From Tetraselmis striata (lineage: Eukaryota; Chlorophyta; Chlorodendrophyceae; Chlorodendrales; Chlorodendraceae), in the NCBI GenBank assembly GCA_006384855.1, contig VCJN01000188.1, forward strand, positions 124,001-188,000: 64,000 bases of DNA, in the 5' to 3' direction. Under the pieces are notes generated by a model. That model searched no databases. It saw only the letters and a list, made by a program, of their open reading frames with translations, and was not told the DNA's origin. The position numbers and the translations under genes are program-made. Of this stretch, positions 1-9,573 are shown piece by piece (within the stretch, counting starts at the first letter, position 1; every line of letters starts with the position of its first letter).

Positions 1-568
1 GTGAACCTTGAGGAACACCACGTACGGCACCGAAGCTACATTGTACTTCTCGGACACGTCATAGACCTCCTCCGCCTCTACCTGCAGGCAGCACAAGGAT
101 GGGCAGCTTAGCAACAGTGCCCAAGGCCTGACGCGGGAAGTTCACGCAACATGGGTGCGTGTGGGTCTAAGTGTGGGCAGGTGTGAGGGCGAACAGGGGG
201 GGGGGGGGGGGGGGGGGCACCCGCACAAACTTCATGCCGCTGTGCTCCTTGGCCAGCTCCTCCAGCACCATGTCCATCTGCTTGCACGGTTCGCTCCATG
301 CCGCCCAGAAATGGCAAACCACCTGCCAGAGCCAAGGCGAGAGCCAGAAGACGAGAGGCGGGGGGGGGGGAGGGGTGGGGGGGGGGGCTGAAGGCGTCTA
401 TGGCATGTGTGAGGTTGCAGACTCCCCACAGCGCGATGTCCTCTGTCACCCCTAACAAGTACCTGGGCTGGGCTGGGCTGGGCGTCGCATCATAGAGAGA
501 GTGGGGTGTAGATGAGGGCGAGGTAGAGCTGAGTGGTTGCGCACGCGAGGGGGGTGGAATCAAGCAGG

Positions 569-599
<31 letters not shown>

Positions 600-686
600 G
601 GGGGGGGGGGCGCGCCGCACCGTTGGGCTGCCAAGGACTGCTAGGCTGAACTGCACCTTGGACGTCACGCTCTCGACGGCGGCCAT
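1..686 (-). CDS. GRX3/GRXS17-type monothiol glutaredoxin, N-terminal thioredoxin part (partial)
   Basis: Three exons read on the minus strand: 686-621 (starts MAAVESVTSK), 322-221 and 81-1, where the window cuts the gene. Both joins are phase 0 with GT-AG borders. The joined product aligns residue by residue with the first domain of plant GRXS17 and animal GRX3/PICOT: a VVCHFWAAW strand, a KQMD helix, then VEAEEVYDVSEKYNVAS and a VPYVVFLK strand with the cis-proline. The usual CxxC site is SEPC here, matching the degenerate thioredoxin domain of this family. Family members are cytosolic or nuclear iron-sulfur cluster carriers that act in Fe/S delivery and redox signalling. The monothiol Grx domains (CGFS) would lie beyond the window edge and are not seen. 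Both introns carry a poly-C run (coding strand) just after the donor. The last base pairs could be exon or the next donor (AAG|GTTCAC). Confidence 0.9.
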
Positions 687-1093
687 GCCTGCTGACCCGC
701 AGTCTGACGTTGCGGTCGGGGCTACCAGGGGGGTTCTGCGCTGTAGGGAGCTGTTAACGCGAGGCGTTGGCGGCGGCGGCTTTTGGTGTCGGAGCGCTGT
801 GCTCTGTGGTGGGCGGAGCGGTGATCTGAAATTGTGTACCGGCAGAGGGAGAGCGGGCGGAACACGTGACCTGTGACCCACACATCATCTGGCGGCGGGG
901 ACAGGAAAAAACACCCGTCCGGCCCGGGTCCGGCGTTTCGTCCCTCCGCCCGCCCGCGTTCGACACGCGCGCGACACGGGCGCGCGAGCGACAACATGGT
1001 GATGACGATCAAGACGATAAATAATTGTATTTTTTGGGAGGGGCCACACCAGATGTGTACACAGTACATTACAATGTTTGCTCGAAGTGGCCC
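687..1093. other. 5' flank of the glutaredoxin gene, no gene seen
   Basis: GC-rich DNA upstream of the minus-strand start codon. It should contain the promoter, but I see no clear TATA box or other site. Open frames here are short and look like low-complexity shadows. Confidence 0.4.
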
Positions 1094-1401
1094 TTGCCGC
1101 ACAGTTATTTACATGAGCTAGCACCAGAAGGCGATATCGCTCGGAAATCACCAAAAAAAAAGGGCAATCAGAAAGGTCCTCTACAGCGACTGCGGGGTGG
1201 AAGCAATAACATGAGAAGACGCAGAATTGGCACGAGCACACGCATCAGACTTGGCCATCTGCACACCGGCAGAGAGAATGCCGCCCAGGGTACCATGCAC
1301 GCAAGCCGAGACCCGCTGCAACAGCCCCTGCCCTGCTGTGCGCGATAGGTGACGGCGGAACTCGGCAGGTTGGCTTTAGGGCTTTAGGGTTGCCGCACAG
1401 T
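1094..1401 (-). mobile_element. 5'-truncated LINE copy 1 with target-site duplication
   Basis: A 3'-end fragment of a dispersed LINE-like family lies at 1106-1389 in minus orientation, bounded by the exact 12-bp direct repeat TTGCCGCACAGT (1094-1105 and 1390-1401). Its 3' terminus reads GCTAGCTCATGTAA-like, as in the copies near 11.6, 29.0, 49.7 and 63.2 kb (the first of those has one base difference here). The minus strand still encodes the end of an ORF (ACVHGTLGG motif) that is nearly identical in the 63-kb copy. Truncation at a different 5' point in each copy and variable-length duplications are the signature of target-primed reverse transcription. Two TTTAGGG-like telomere motifs sit at the 5' junction (about 1374-1389). 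Confidence 0.85.
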
Positions 1402-1775
1402 AGTCTAGTTAGCCACTCTGACGTGCCCGACTCTAGCTTCATCCATATTCAATATTATCGAAGAGCACCGAATACCCTAGACCTGACTCCTACTCCTCTG
1501 GCTTAATCCCGTACGGCGAGGTGGGCGGGAGCGATTAAAAAGCCGGAACTGAGCCGGATAATACGGAGTGACCTCCTAACTATTTGTAGTGGGATAACCG
1601 ACGGAGGTTTTTACGACCCCCACGGCCCACTACACCCTGACCTAGTGTCGCTTGATCTTCCTCTTCCGTCGCTCTTGCGGTTGTTGCCCGTTCGAGAGCA
1701 ACGCTTCTCCAGCTCGTTCATTTATCGCAATAGCTGCCGGTATGCGTTGAATAATTTATTGAATTATTCGGAAGG
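1402..1775. other. Intergenic stretch with no recognised feature
   Basis: No convincing coding region. The only plus-strand frame running through (from 1645) continues into the repeat arm that starts at 1776, so it is probably fortuitous. Confidence 0.4.
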
Positions 1776-1987
1776 CCTAAACGGCTCAACCGCGGAGGTG
1801 ATGGTGAGTGGAAGTGATCGGAGCATCTTACAGTGGGAGCAGCGAGCCATGCATGCTCGAGTTGCGGAGACTGTGGATAGGAAGAGAGTGAAAGCAGAGC
1901 TCCCGGCGGGCCGGGAGATAGCTAGGCACGCGCGCGCAAAGGCGCGCGGAACACGTGCCCGGCCGGTGCTAGGGTATCGGGCAGATT
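1776..1987. repeat. Direct repeat arm, left (about 212 bp)
   Basis: Starts CCTAAACGGCTCAACCGCGG and ends GGTATCGGGCAGATT. It matches 3102-3323 along its full length with scattered differences, in the same orientation. The two arms enclose about 1.1 kb. Such a layout fits terminal direct repeats of a small non-autonomous element, possibly TRIM/LTR-like, or a simple segmental duplication. I see no coding domain in between that would decide it. Confidence 0.7.
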
Positions 1988-3101
1988 CCAACAGCCCCCC
2001 TCAATTGTACTCGGGGTCATCTCCGTTTGACAACTGTGTGCAATTGGAACAATGGTCGGAATCTGGCGCTAAAACAGTATTGAATAGCACCAGTAATTAA
2101 TAGCGACTACTCCGTACATCCTTGATAGCTTCCGGGCGACGCGCTTCCGCGTGCACTGCACTCCGTGCTGTACTGTCGCCCCGCTGTGGAGCTGGTGAGC
2201 CTGAGCTGGCCGGTGATGAGGCCGCGAGGGCGTCATCTTCGTGCCCTGGGCGATGCCGGGCAGTGCGCTGCGCAAGATGCTTCTGGCAGCCTCTCCGCGA
2301 GCGGTGGGGTTGCTGAGCACGAGCTGTTAGTAGGCAACGCATGCGGGGGAGCAGAGGGTGGGCTGCTCGTAGCTGAACTGCTGGCACCCAATAGCAGCGC
2401 TGCCTCGCAGTTGCTAGCCCCATACGCGCGGTCGGCGAGTGGCAAGCAGCACCACAGTGGTCGTTCACTCCATCGAAGGTGGCAGGCATGACGTGATAGG
2501 CGGGACCTGGATAGGTAGGCGCTTGGGCGGTTCGCGTGTGGTTCTCGTTGCGGCGATCTTGGATGGCTGGTAAACGTCGCGCTCCGCTGAAACGCTCCAC
2601 TGTGTTATCGCTGTCCGGGGTCCTAAGGTCCGCACAACAGCTCCGCGACGGTCGTCCAGCGGTCCTTCCAGTAAGCAAAAGCCACCAGCGGGCTCGCCGG
2701 TCGTTTCGCCGTCTGTCTCCGGTATTGCTGGTGGAACCACAAAATGTGACGGCCTTGCTCGACGCAAGGTGTGTTTTCGAATTCTATTTTTGAGGTTTGA
2801 ATCTAAAAGCTAAGTACAACAGTGGTTCGACAAAATCCCGGGGACTTGTCTGTTGAGCGCAGCCCCGGAGGCTGGACCTCTCGGGCCGGTGGGCGGAACC
2901 CTGATACGGTGTCGGGAGGGTTGTGCACTGGTCCCGGAGGCTCAACGTGCATCCCTCGCCCCTTGTGGGCTAGTTTTCGGCGCCCTTGTGGCAGCCGCCT
3001 CGGCCGTTTTTCGAACGACTCCGGACGTGCGCCACTGCGCCGAACGCACGGACTTCTCCATGTACCCCGATCGCGCCCACGTGACGTGTGAGGGCCCATA
3101 A
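1988..3101. repeat. Interior between the two direct repeat arms
   Basis: No recognised gene. The minus strand carries a short frame (near 2530-2620) with an AERDVYQPSKIAAT-like peptide. A similar one (AERNVYNPASIAAT) occurs on the minus strand near 51.2 kb, so this interior includes a dispersed repeat. If the flanking arms are terminal repeats, this would be the body of an old element with no intact genes. Confidence 0.45.
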
Positions 3102-3323
3102 CCTAAACGGCTCAACCGCGGAGGTGATGGTGAGTGGAAATGATCGGAGCATCTTACAGTGGGAGCAGCGAGCCGGGCTCGAGCTGCGGGGAATGTGGAC
3201 AGGAAGAGAGTGAAAGCAGAGCGCCCGGCAGGCCGGGAAATAGGCACGCACGCGCAAAGGCGCGCGGGACATGTGCCCGGCCGGTGCTAGGGTATCGGCC
3301 TGTGCTAGGGTATCGGGCAGATT
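3102..3323. repeat. Direct repeat arm, right (about 222 bp)
   Basis: Partner of the arm at 1776-1987. It carries a short local duplication at its end (the GTGCTAGGGTATCGG block occurs twice), which accounts for its extra length. Confidence 0.7.
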
Positions 3324-3433
3324 TTAACAAGGCCGCGTGCTAAGCGGAGACCGCGCGACGCGCGCGGCCGTGCCGCCCCTTCCACAAACATAATTTCGCC
3401 GCCACTGTCACCTGAGCTCTGAAGTGAACGAGC

Positions 3434-5690
3434 TTATATGTACCTTATTGGAGGCGCTGGGCCGCGCTTAGTTGAGATATGTACCCATGAGCGCGCAGGT
3501 TGGTGACGAGTGCCCAGCAAGGCGGCACGTGTAGGAGGAGTGCGAGCTGCGCGTGTGGGTGCGCGAGCGTGCCCCGTACATCTTGGTGAAGAACGGTATG
3601 ATGTACGCGACGCGACGGAAACTCTGCACATGGACCGGAGGTGTAGAATACGAGGGCTGGACAAGGGACCCCGCGCGACGACGGCGGTGTACGGCCTGTC
3701 CCAGCACCACCACATGCGGTCGTCCTGCTGCCTCAGGCGTGGGGGGGGGGGGGGGGGGGGAGGGGGAGGCTGAAACGCATAACGCATCGGGGCGCGGGCA
3801 GCACATGGGACCCAATGTGGCCGTGCCGTACCGGTGTAATTTGCTGATGTGTGTCGGGGACTCGGGGTCGGTTGCCGGCGAGGTCGCAGTAGACCCGTCG
3901 ACGTGGTAATAAGTTGTTGTCGCGGATCTCGCTTCGCAAACTGTGGCGAGGCGACCGCCGCTGCTGCGGTGGCGACGGCTGCCTACCAGCACCTCATAAG
4001 TCGCAGACCCAGGATGACGCCACGGATTTCTTTTTCTGGTAGTGAGTCGTCGTGCCACGCACATGCGTTACATCATCGGCAGCGATAGACACCACCCTCG
4101 ATAGTGTGGGTTTCCCGAACGACTCGTGCGCCCAAAGTCGCTTTCCGTTTTTGCCCTATTGGCTGATGTTTTCGGGCGGCGATGCGCACGGTATGGAATA
4201 AGAGCTAGTGGGGGGGGGGGGGGGGGGGGGGGGGGGGTTCCTTGTTGGGGGTTTAAACCTCAATTTCACCCGAAGCCGAGTCGTATTACGGACTTTCGTG
4301 GGCTCCCGCAGTGGAGCATCCTCTCGCAATAGTCAACGTGATGTTCTCCAAAAGTACTTGCGTAATTGGTCCGTTACGGGGATGGCATCACTCATGCTTC
4401 TGTGTTTTTTAGAGAGCTCTTTGCCCTCGCCCTAGCAAGGGGCAAGTTCTTTGCCCTCGCCCTAGCCGTGCCGCAGCAACGTTTGTTGTGGTCGCAGTGG
4501 GAGGCGTCTGAGCGGCTCGGTCCGCAGCAGCCCGTTTCCGACTCTTCCTTCTGCACCGTCGTCGTCACAAGGACCACGACAACCTGAAGCTGCGCGCCGG
4601 GGGACAGCTCTACCACCTAGCGTGCTCGACGTATTGTGGTGTCCGTAACTGCACCTGTCCGACTCCGGCTTGAAACCTCGGCGGCAGTCGCGGGTGCAGC
4701 AGCGACGGCCGCCTCGTCATTACCCTCGTCCCGACAAAACTACATCAAAGCACTAGCAGAGCCTCTACGCCGGTCAATCCGTTCCCGACTTCACGACATC
4801 TCACCTTTGGCATCACGAGCTGCCCGACGGGGGGAGCTCCACCGCTTAATAGCGCGGCCTATGCGTTTCGTGGCGTCATCGTAGGCCTGCGACTTGTGAG
4901 GTGGTCGGTAGCCGTCGCCGGTGCAGCAGCGGCGGCCGCCTCGCCACACTCCGCGAAGCGAGACCCGCGACGACGATTTACCGCGTTGGCGGGTCTTCTG
5001 CGACCTCGCGAGCAACCGACCACGAAACACATCAAAACCGGTACGGCACGGCCGCACTACTGGGTCCCATGTGCTCGCGCCCCGATGCGTTATGATGTTC
5101 AGGTGCCGCCCCTAGTGCGAGGCGGCGTGATGACCGCCGCCGCTGATGACAGTGGCCGTGCACCGTCGTCGTTGCGTGGGGTTACGTGTCCACCCCTCGT
5201 ATATATTGTACACCGCCGGTACATGTGCATAGTTATCGTCACGTCGCGTACAACGTACCGTACTTCACTTTGCTGTACACGGCATGCTCGCGCGCCCGCG
5301 CGCGCAGCCGTACTCGTCATACTTGCGCCGCTGTGTTGGTTGACACTCGTCGCCAATTTGCCCCCGCATGCTGACCTACAATTCCGGTTCATATCGCGCG
5401 ACGCCAGCATGGCACGCGGCAATTGTTGCTTGGTGCTATGTCGCTCCAACATTCGCGCCGCCAACATCTCCCATCCGCGTCTCTTCTGCGCATGCGCCTC
5501 GATCGAGGTTCATCTACGTTCTCTCGGCGCGATGCCCCTCTGCAACTCAAGACATCTTCCGCCTTCGTTAGGTCGGCACGCCTGTAGACTGCTCACGTTC
5601 GCAGTCGTAAACGAACTGCATGTCACTGGCAAAACGAGACTCGATTGCATGTTCGAAATGATCTAAATCTGTTGATGGGGTTTCCGAACA
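3434..5690. repeat. Large inverted-repeat element, copy A
   Basis: About 3480-4090 is recognisably the inverse of about 4790-5385. For example, the block around 3785-3840 returns reverse-complemented at about 5040-5095. A central region of about 700 bp separates the arms. The segment 4105-5690 is also present in inverse orientation at about 30070-31806, so this is a repeat family. A G-homopolymer at 4210-4237 corresponds to the C-run in that second copy. No coding domain is recognisable; frames are interrupted and low complexity. A foldback-type or large non-autonomous DNA element is the simplest reading. Confidence 0.6.
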
Positions 5691-7160
5691 ATTTAACCAT
5701 GCTAGTGCGGCGCCCGCCGCCATGCAGCGGCCCACAAAGAGCGGAGGGTCATGGGTGCGGCTTGGCGGCACCATCCCCTCCTCCACGTGATGGTGGGTGC
5801 AAGTAATCCTCGAGAGTCTAAGACCCGTGCCCGGCCGGGTGCGGCAGGGGATTTAAAGCAGCATGGCCGATTGTGGCGGCGGGTCCTCGGATATTGCGAC
5901 GATCGGGAGCCGTACGAGGGGCTTTCAAATAATACTCGTAGTCCCGGTGGGGCCTGCTAGTAATCGCTAAGCGCCGCCGGGCATCAATGACAACGTACGG
6001 GGGGCTGCTAAAAAGAATCCAGGTACGACCTCGGCCTAGCGTTGACCTCTCCGAGATCCGCCTACGGGTGGAGAACGGGTATGTACGACTCGGCCGGGAG
6101 CAGCCTACTCGCAAGGGCTGTTCGAAATCAAAACGTGTTTTCGTACTTCGGTGCGACCCGCAGTACGGGGCGCGTTACAATACTCGGCACATCCTTGCAC
6201 GGTGACGGCTGTAATAAATCCACCCGTGCACGGGGCTCAGAGAAGGCGCCTTCGGACAGTGACCTCGGCCATGAGCGTGGGCAGGTGGCTGCCGCGCGTC
6301 ATGCGATCCGGCACTGGTGTGTTGCACAAGATCGGAGAGCATACGGCTATCGGTGTAGGGGGTGACTGTTTTTCCCCGCCTTCACCTCCGAGCTCCGAGG
6401 ACGTCCGGGGACACCATTGGCAATAGCTCAAGGCGGGGCTGATCACAGCAGGGCGACGGCCGAGCGGCCTCGCTGCTTTGCCGTGGACGGTGGAGCGCAG
6501 CGCTATAGCATGCTGCGACTTCCGGGGGAGAAAAAACGGCGGGAACATGCGCATATACGGCGCGGTCAGGTGATCATAGTGGCACAGGTTTCTGCGGCCG
6601 ATGGCAAGCGAGTACATGATGGCGCCTTTGTACGAGTGTAATAGACCCCCGTATGACTCACGTGTAGTTTTTACCGTACCACTGATGTAAAAACAGTTCA
6701 TGTATTGCAACATAGCCACGTGGCCTACAGAGACCCCGCGCCGTACGCGCTTCTTAAGCGGACCCTATGCGGGTTGGTCAAGGGCGGGCCCTTCCCTGAT
6801 GCTGGGGAAAGACAGCTTGTCAAGAAGAAAACTTTATTCAGTTGTAGCAAATTTCAAACTTCAAATGTCCTAGTGCAACCCGCACCTTCTGCCGGTGGTT
6901 TCACCCGGTTGAGTTACCGGTACCCCCCGGTTAAGTTCGGGCTGCCCCATCGCCCGCAAGCCCTGCGTTCCCGGCCGGGAAGCTACTTAGGACAGCCACC
7001 ACCAGCGCGCCTGCCATCTTTCAGCTCGCTGCATTCAGCTACGCCTCCCGTTTTCCGTTTCCGACTTGCAGGCTCCTCCACCCCCCCCCCCCCCCCCCCT
7101 CACCCCAACATCTTTTCGCTGAGCCTTCCTAGCCACAACATGGCGCTTACTCCGTGTAAA
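5691..7160. other. Intergenic, no recognised gene
   Basis: Several open frames exist on both strands, the longest on the minus strand at 6237-6719. None shows a domain, a repeated family partner or a plausible splice pattern. A C-homopolymer lies at about 7081-7099. Confidence 0.35.
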
Positions 7161-7189
7161 GGATCTCCGAACCGTTTTCGGCAGAACCA

Positions 7190-7464
7190 GAGTTGATTGT
7201 ATGTCTGAAACACCACCTGCGCGAGAGATCCCGGGTTCGATTCCGGGTCGATGTATTTCGGCAAATCGGCCCGGCGTGTCCCGGGCTTACCCGCCCCGGT
7301 TGATGCATTAGCCCTTCTGGGTTCGAATGAGGCAATAATGGTCTACGGGCTATGCCAGACCTACGACCGCAGTTGGCGCAAGAGGTGCACGTAACCACCT
7401 CTTACGTGCAGTTAGCAAGTGCTGGGGCGGCTTCGGCCGATGTCCCGGGGCGAACTTTAAACCC
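7190..7464 (+). repeat. tRNA/SINE-like repeat, copy 1
   Basis: The left part holds a GGGTTCGATTCCGGG block, which resembles a tRNA T-arm/B box. I cannot fold a full tRNA around it and the A-box match is weak. The right part (7311-7464) recurs at 26467-26586 and partly at about 43387-43415 and about 44077-44105 (inverse), with shared blocks GGTCTACGGGCTATGCCAGA and CCCGGGGCGAACTTTA. This copy contains an extra roughly 30-bp segment with the inverted pair GCACGTAA/TTACGTGC. The dispersed pattern and B-box-like block suggest a SINE-type family. Confidence 0.45.
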
Positions 7465-7718
7465 GTTGTCGGGGAGAGACTACCCAGATTGCGCGCCGGC
7501 AGGCTCAGTTCACAGTTGTCAGCCGGCGACTGTTAGTACATGGCGCAGAACATCGTTACTGCGTAAAGTACGGCGGTCAACGAGTAGTCGCGTTCTGGCG
7601 GCTATTCCTATAATAACACTCGTGTCGGCGCTCCAGCTGAGCCACCGGCTTGCCCGCCCTGACCCGGTTCTGGGTGGCCCGCCTCGTTCCGTCAACATAG
7701 CGGAGGCGATTGTGACTG

Positions 7719-8423
7719 TTGCGGGCGGTAGAGCAGGGCGCGGGCGCGGGCGGGGGCGCGGTCGTGGGCGCGGTCGTACGTGGTCGTGATGGCCCTAGGC
7801 GTGGCGATCCGGACGAGCCCGCGCCCGCAGAGACAGTGACGGATACGGCCCGGCGCATGGTCCCTCCCGAGTTCGACATGATGCGCGACTTTCTCAAATA
7901 CCATGCTGTCAGCGACGAGGACGTGGCGAAGCTACTTGTTATCGGGGGTAGGAAGCAACCAAACGAAAAACATTACATGGTGATGTACCGCAAGATCGCG
8001 TCACTAATCGGCTGGCCTGAGAGGGCTAGGTTTCCTGCAGCTGTTGAAGATGCAGTGAAGGCCGCGTACCCAATAAAGGACGACCAAGCGAACCGACGGG
8101 TCGGAGACACGCCTGGACCCGCCATCAATGCCGGGTCCAGGCGTGTCTTCGAAACGCAAGTTACGGCGGGGCGTGGCTGCGGGCTGTGTTGGGGGAGGAG
8201 GTTGGTCTTGGGTAGTGACAGCCGGCGCTTGCTGACTAGCCGCAGCGGGCGATATGCTACCGCCAGCGGTGCGACCACCGCTTGCTGGAGGGCCGGACGC
8301 AGTTTCAGGGGAAAACAAAGAGGCGACATGCGCAACTGTCTGCAAGAGGGGTGCCGCAGGAACTTACGGGGCTGGTCCGGAGCCGTTCGGCTCCGGCAGG
8401 GACGGCAGGGTCGGGCAAACTGA
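7719..8423 (+). CDS. Hypothetical ORF, unknown function
   Basis: An open frame whose middle part looks protein-like rather than random: a mixed-composition stretch from about residue 50 to 125 including FDMMRDFLKYHAVSDED and MVMYRKIASLIGWPERARF. The first in-frame ATG is near 7857; the frame upstream is a GGR-rich simple sequence. The tail after about 8105 runs through a perfect inverted repeat and is probably not coding. I recognise no family. It could be a fragment of a transposon ORF, since the surroundings are repeat-rich, or an exon of a gene not otherwise visible. Confidence 0.3.
   Translation: MRAVEQGAGAGGGAVVGAVVRGRDGPRRGDPDEPAPAETVTDTARRMVPPEFDMMRDFLKYHAVSDEDVAKLLVIGGRKQPNEKHYMVMYRKIASLIGWPERARFPAAVEDAVKAAYPIKDDQANRRVGDTPGPAINAGSRRVFETQVTAGRGCGLCWGRRLVLGSDSRRLLTSRSGRYATASGATTACWRAGRSFRGKQRGDMRNCLQEGCRRNLRGWSGAVRLRQGRQGRAN
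8105..8148. repeat. Perfect 16-bp inverted repeat (hairpin)
   Basis: AGACACGCCTGGACCC at 8105-8120 is exactly complementary to 8133-8148, with a 12-base loop. It could be a tiny palindromic element or a structured RNA segment. Confidence 0.8.
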
Positions 8424-8910
8424 GGGCGGCCAAATACGAGAACGGAGCTGCGCCGGCGGCGGGCGGGTCAGCGGGCGACTCAGTGGGCGATCCGACCTCC
8501 ATCGCACCGATCCTCATTCCAGAGGACCTCAGCTAATCGTACGTCGGAACAGTGGGGCCGAACCTTTCGCCTTGGACTGCGTGCGCGCGGGGTAGGAGTG
8601 GGTGCGCATGGCGGCAAGAAAGTGAGTCGTGTGTTGTTGCCGCACGATGATGTATGTCGTCGGCCGCGGCCCGTTCTTCGCCGTCCGGCGCCCGCCGGGC
8701 GGTGCGATTCGCATATTGACCTAAAGTCCTCACCGAGCCCGACCTCTGCTATGAGGATTCGGGGCATTCAAGGACAATATGCAGGTGGTATGGCTGGTCA
8801 GGGATACTCTCGCGATATATGTGTTGACGGGCTGCCTTAATATCGGGCATGCAATTGCAATGATTGTGGGCAGCCCACCACACACCAAACCGGGTTTTGT
8901 TCTACGACAA
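8424..8910. other. Intergenic, nothing recognised
   Basis: No domain, repeat partner or RNA motif was found here on either strand. Confidence 0.35.
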
Positions 8911-8985
8911 GGGTTTAGAGTTTTAAGGTTTAGGGTTGGGGTTTGGGTAAACCCTAAACCCTGAAAACCCAAACCCGGGTTTAAT
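8911..8985. repeat. Interstitial telomere-like repeat, head to head
   Basis: TTTAGGG-type motifs on the left switch to CCCTAAA-type on the right. GGTTTAGGGTT at 8927-8937 is complementary to 8950-8960. The plant-type unit supports a green-lineage host. Confidence 0.7.
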
Positions 8986-9573
8986 ATTACCTACTTTTAC
9001 AACCAGCACTGGGAAGAGTCGGGCGTTGGAAATTATATCAGTGGCCTCTAATTAGGCTTGCAGATTGCTTCGGCAATTTACTACACTACAACGGAGCGTC
9101 GCCTCCCCAGGCTTCCCGTAACTGGGTCGCTGCCTTTATAAACGGCGGTCGTAGAGACGCTGCAAGGGTTTCACTGGTGCCGGTCCTGTCCCGGAGGCGA
9201 GGGAAAAAGACTCGTCGGGGGAAGGCAAAGTACGGGTACTACGGTACGACGCTCGAGTCCGGAGCGGGGCGGGGACCGAGCGACGGCGCCCCGACGACAG
9301 ATGCGGTATTGCCCTTGGGGTCAACTCCTGGGAGCAGGTGGACGGACATAACCCAAGCGGATGCAGACCTGCGGTTCATCAGCATACAGGCTGCTAGACG
9401 TTGTAGGTCCGCAGTCACCGCCCCCGTGTATGCTCAACCCCAAAGAAGCAGGCGACATCGCCGGCCCCGCGCCGGTGCAGGTGCGCCTGGTGGGCCGGTC
9501 GCCCTCCGGCCCGTCGCCGGCGCGGCTGGCGGCGGTGCACATCGCCGCCCCGTTGGTTTGTTTGCAAGATTGA

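Noticed and set aside
108-881. Proline-rich minus-strand ORF of 257 codons
   Set aside because: It runs through the C-homopolymer introns and reads the glutaredoxin exons in the wrong frame. The spliced frame gives a clear family match.
7200-7250. Candidate tRNA gene
   Set aside because: A good T-arm/B-box-like block, but I could not place a matching acceptor stem, D-arm or anticodon. The flanking sequence belongs to a dispersed repeat.
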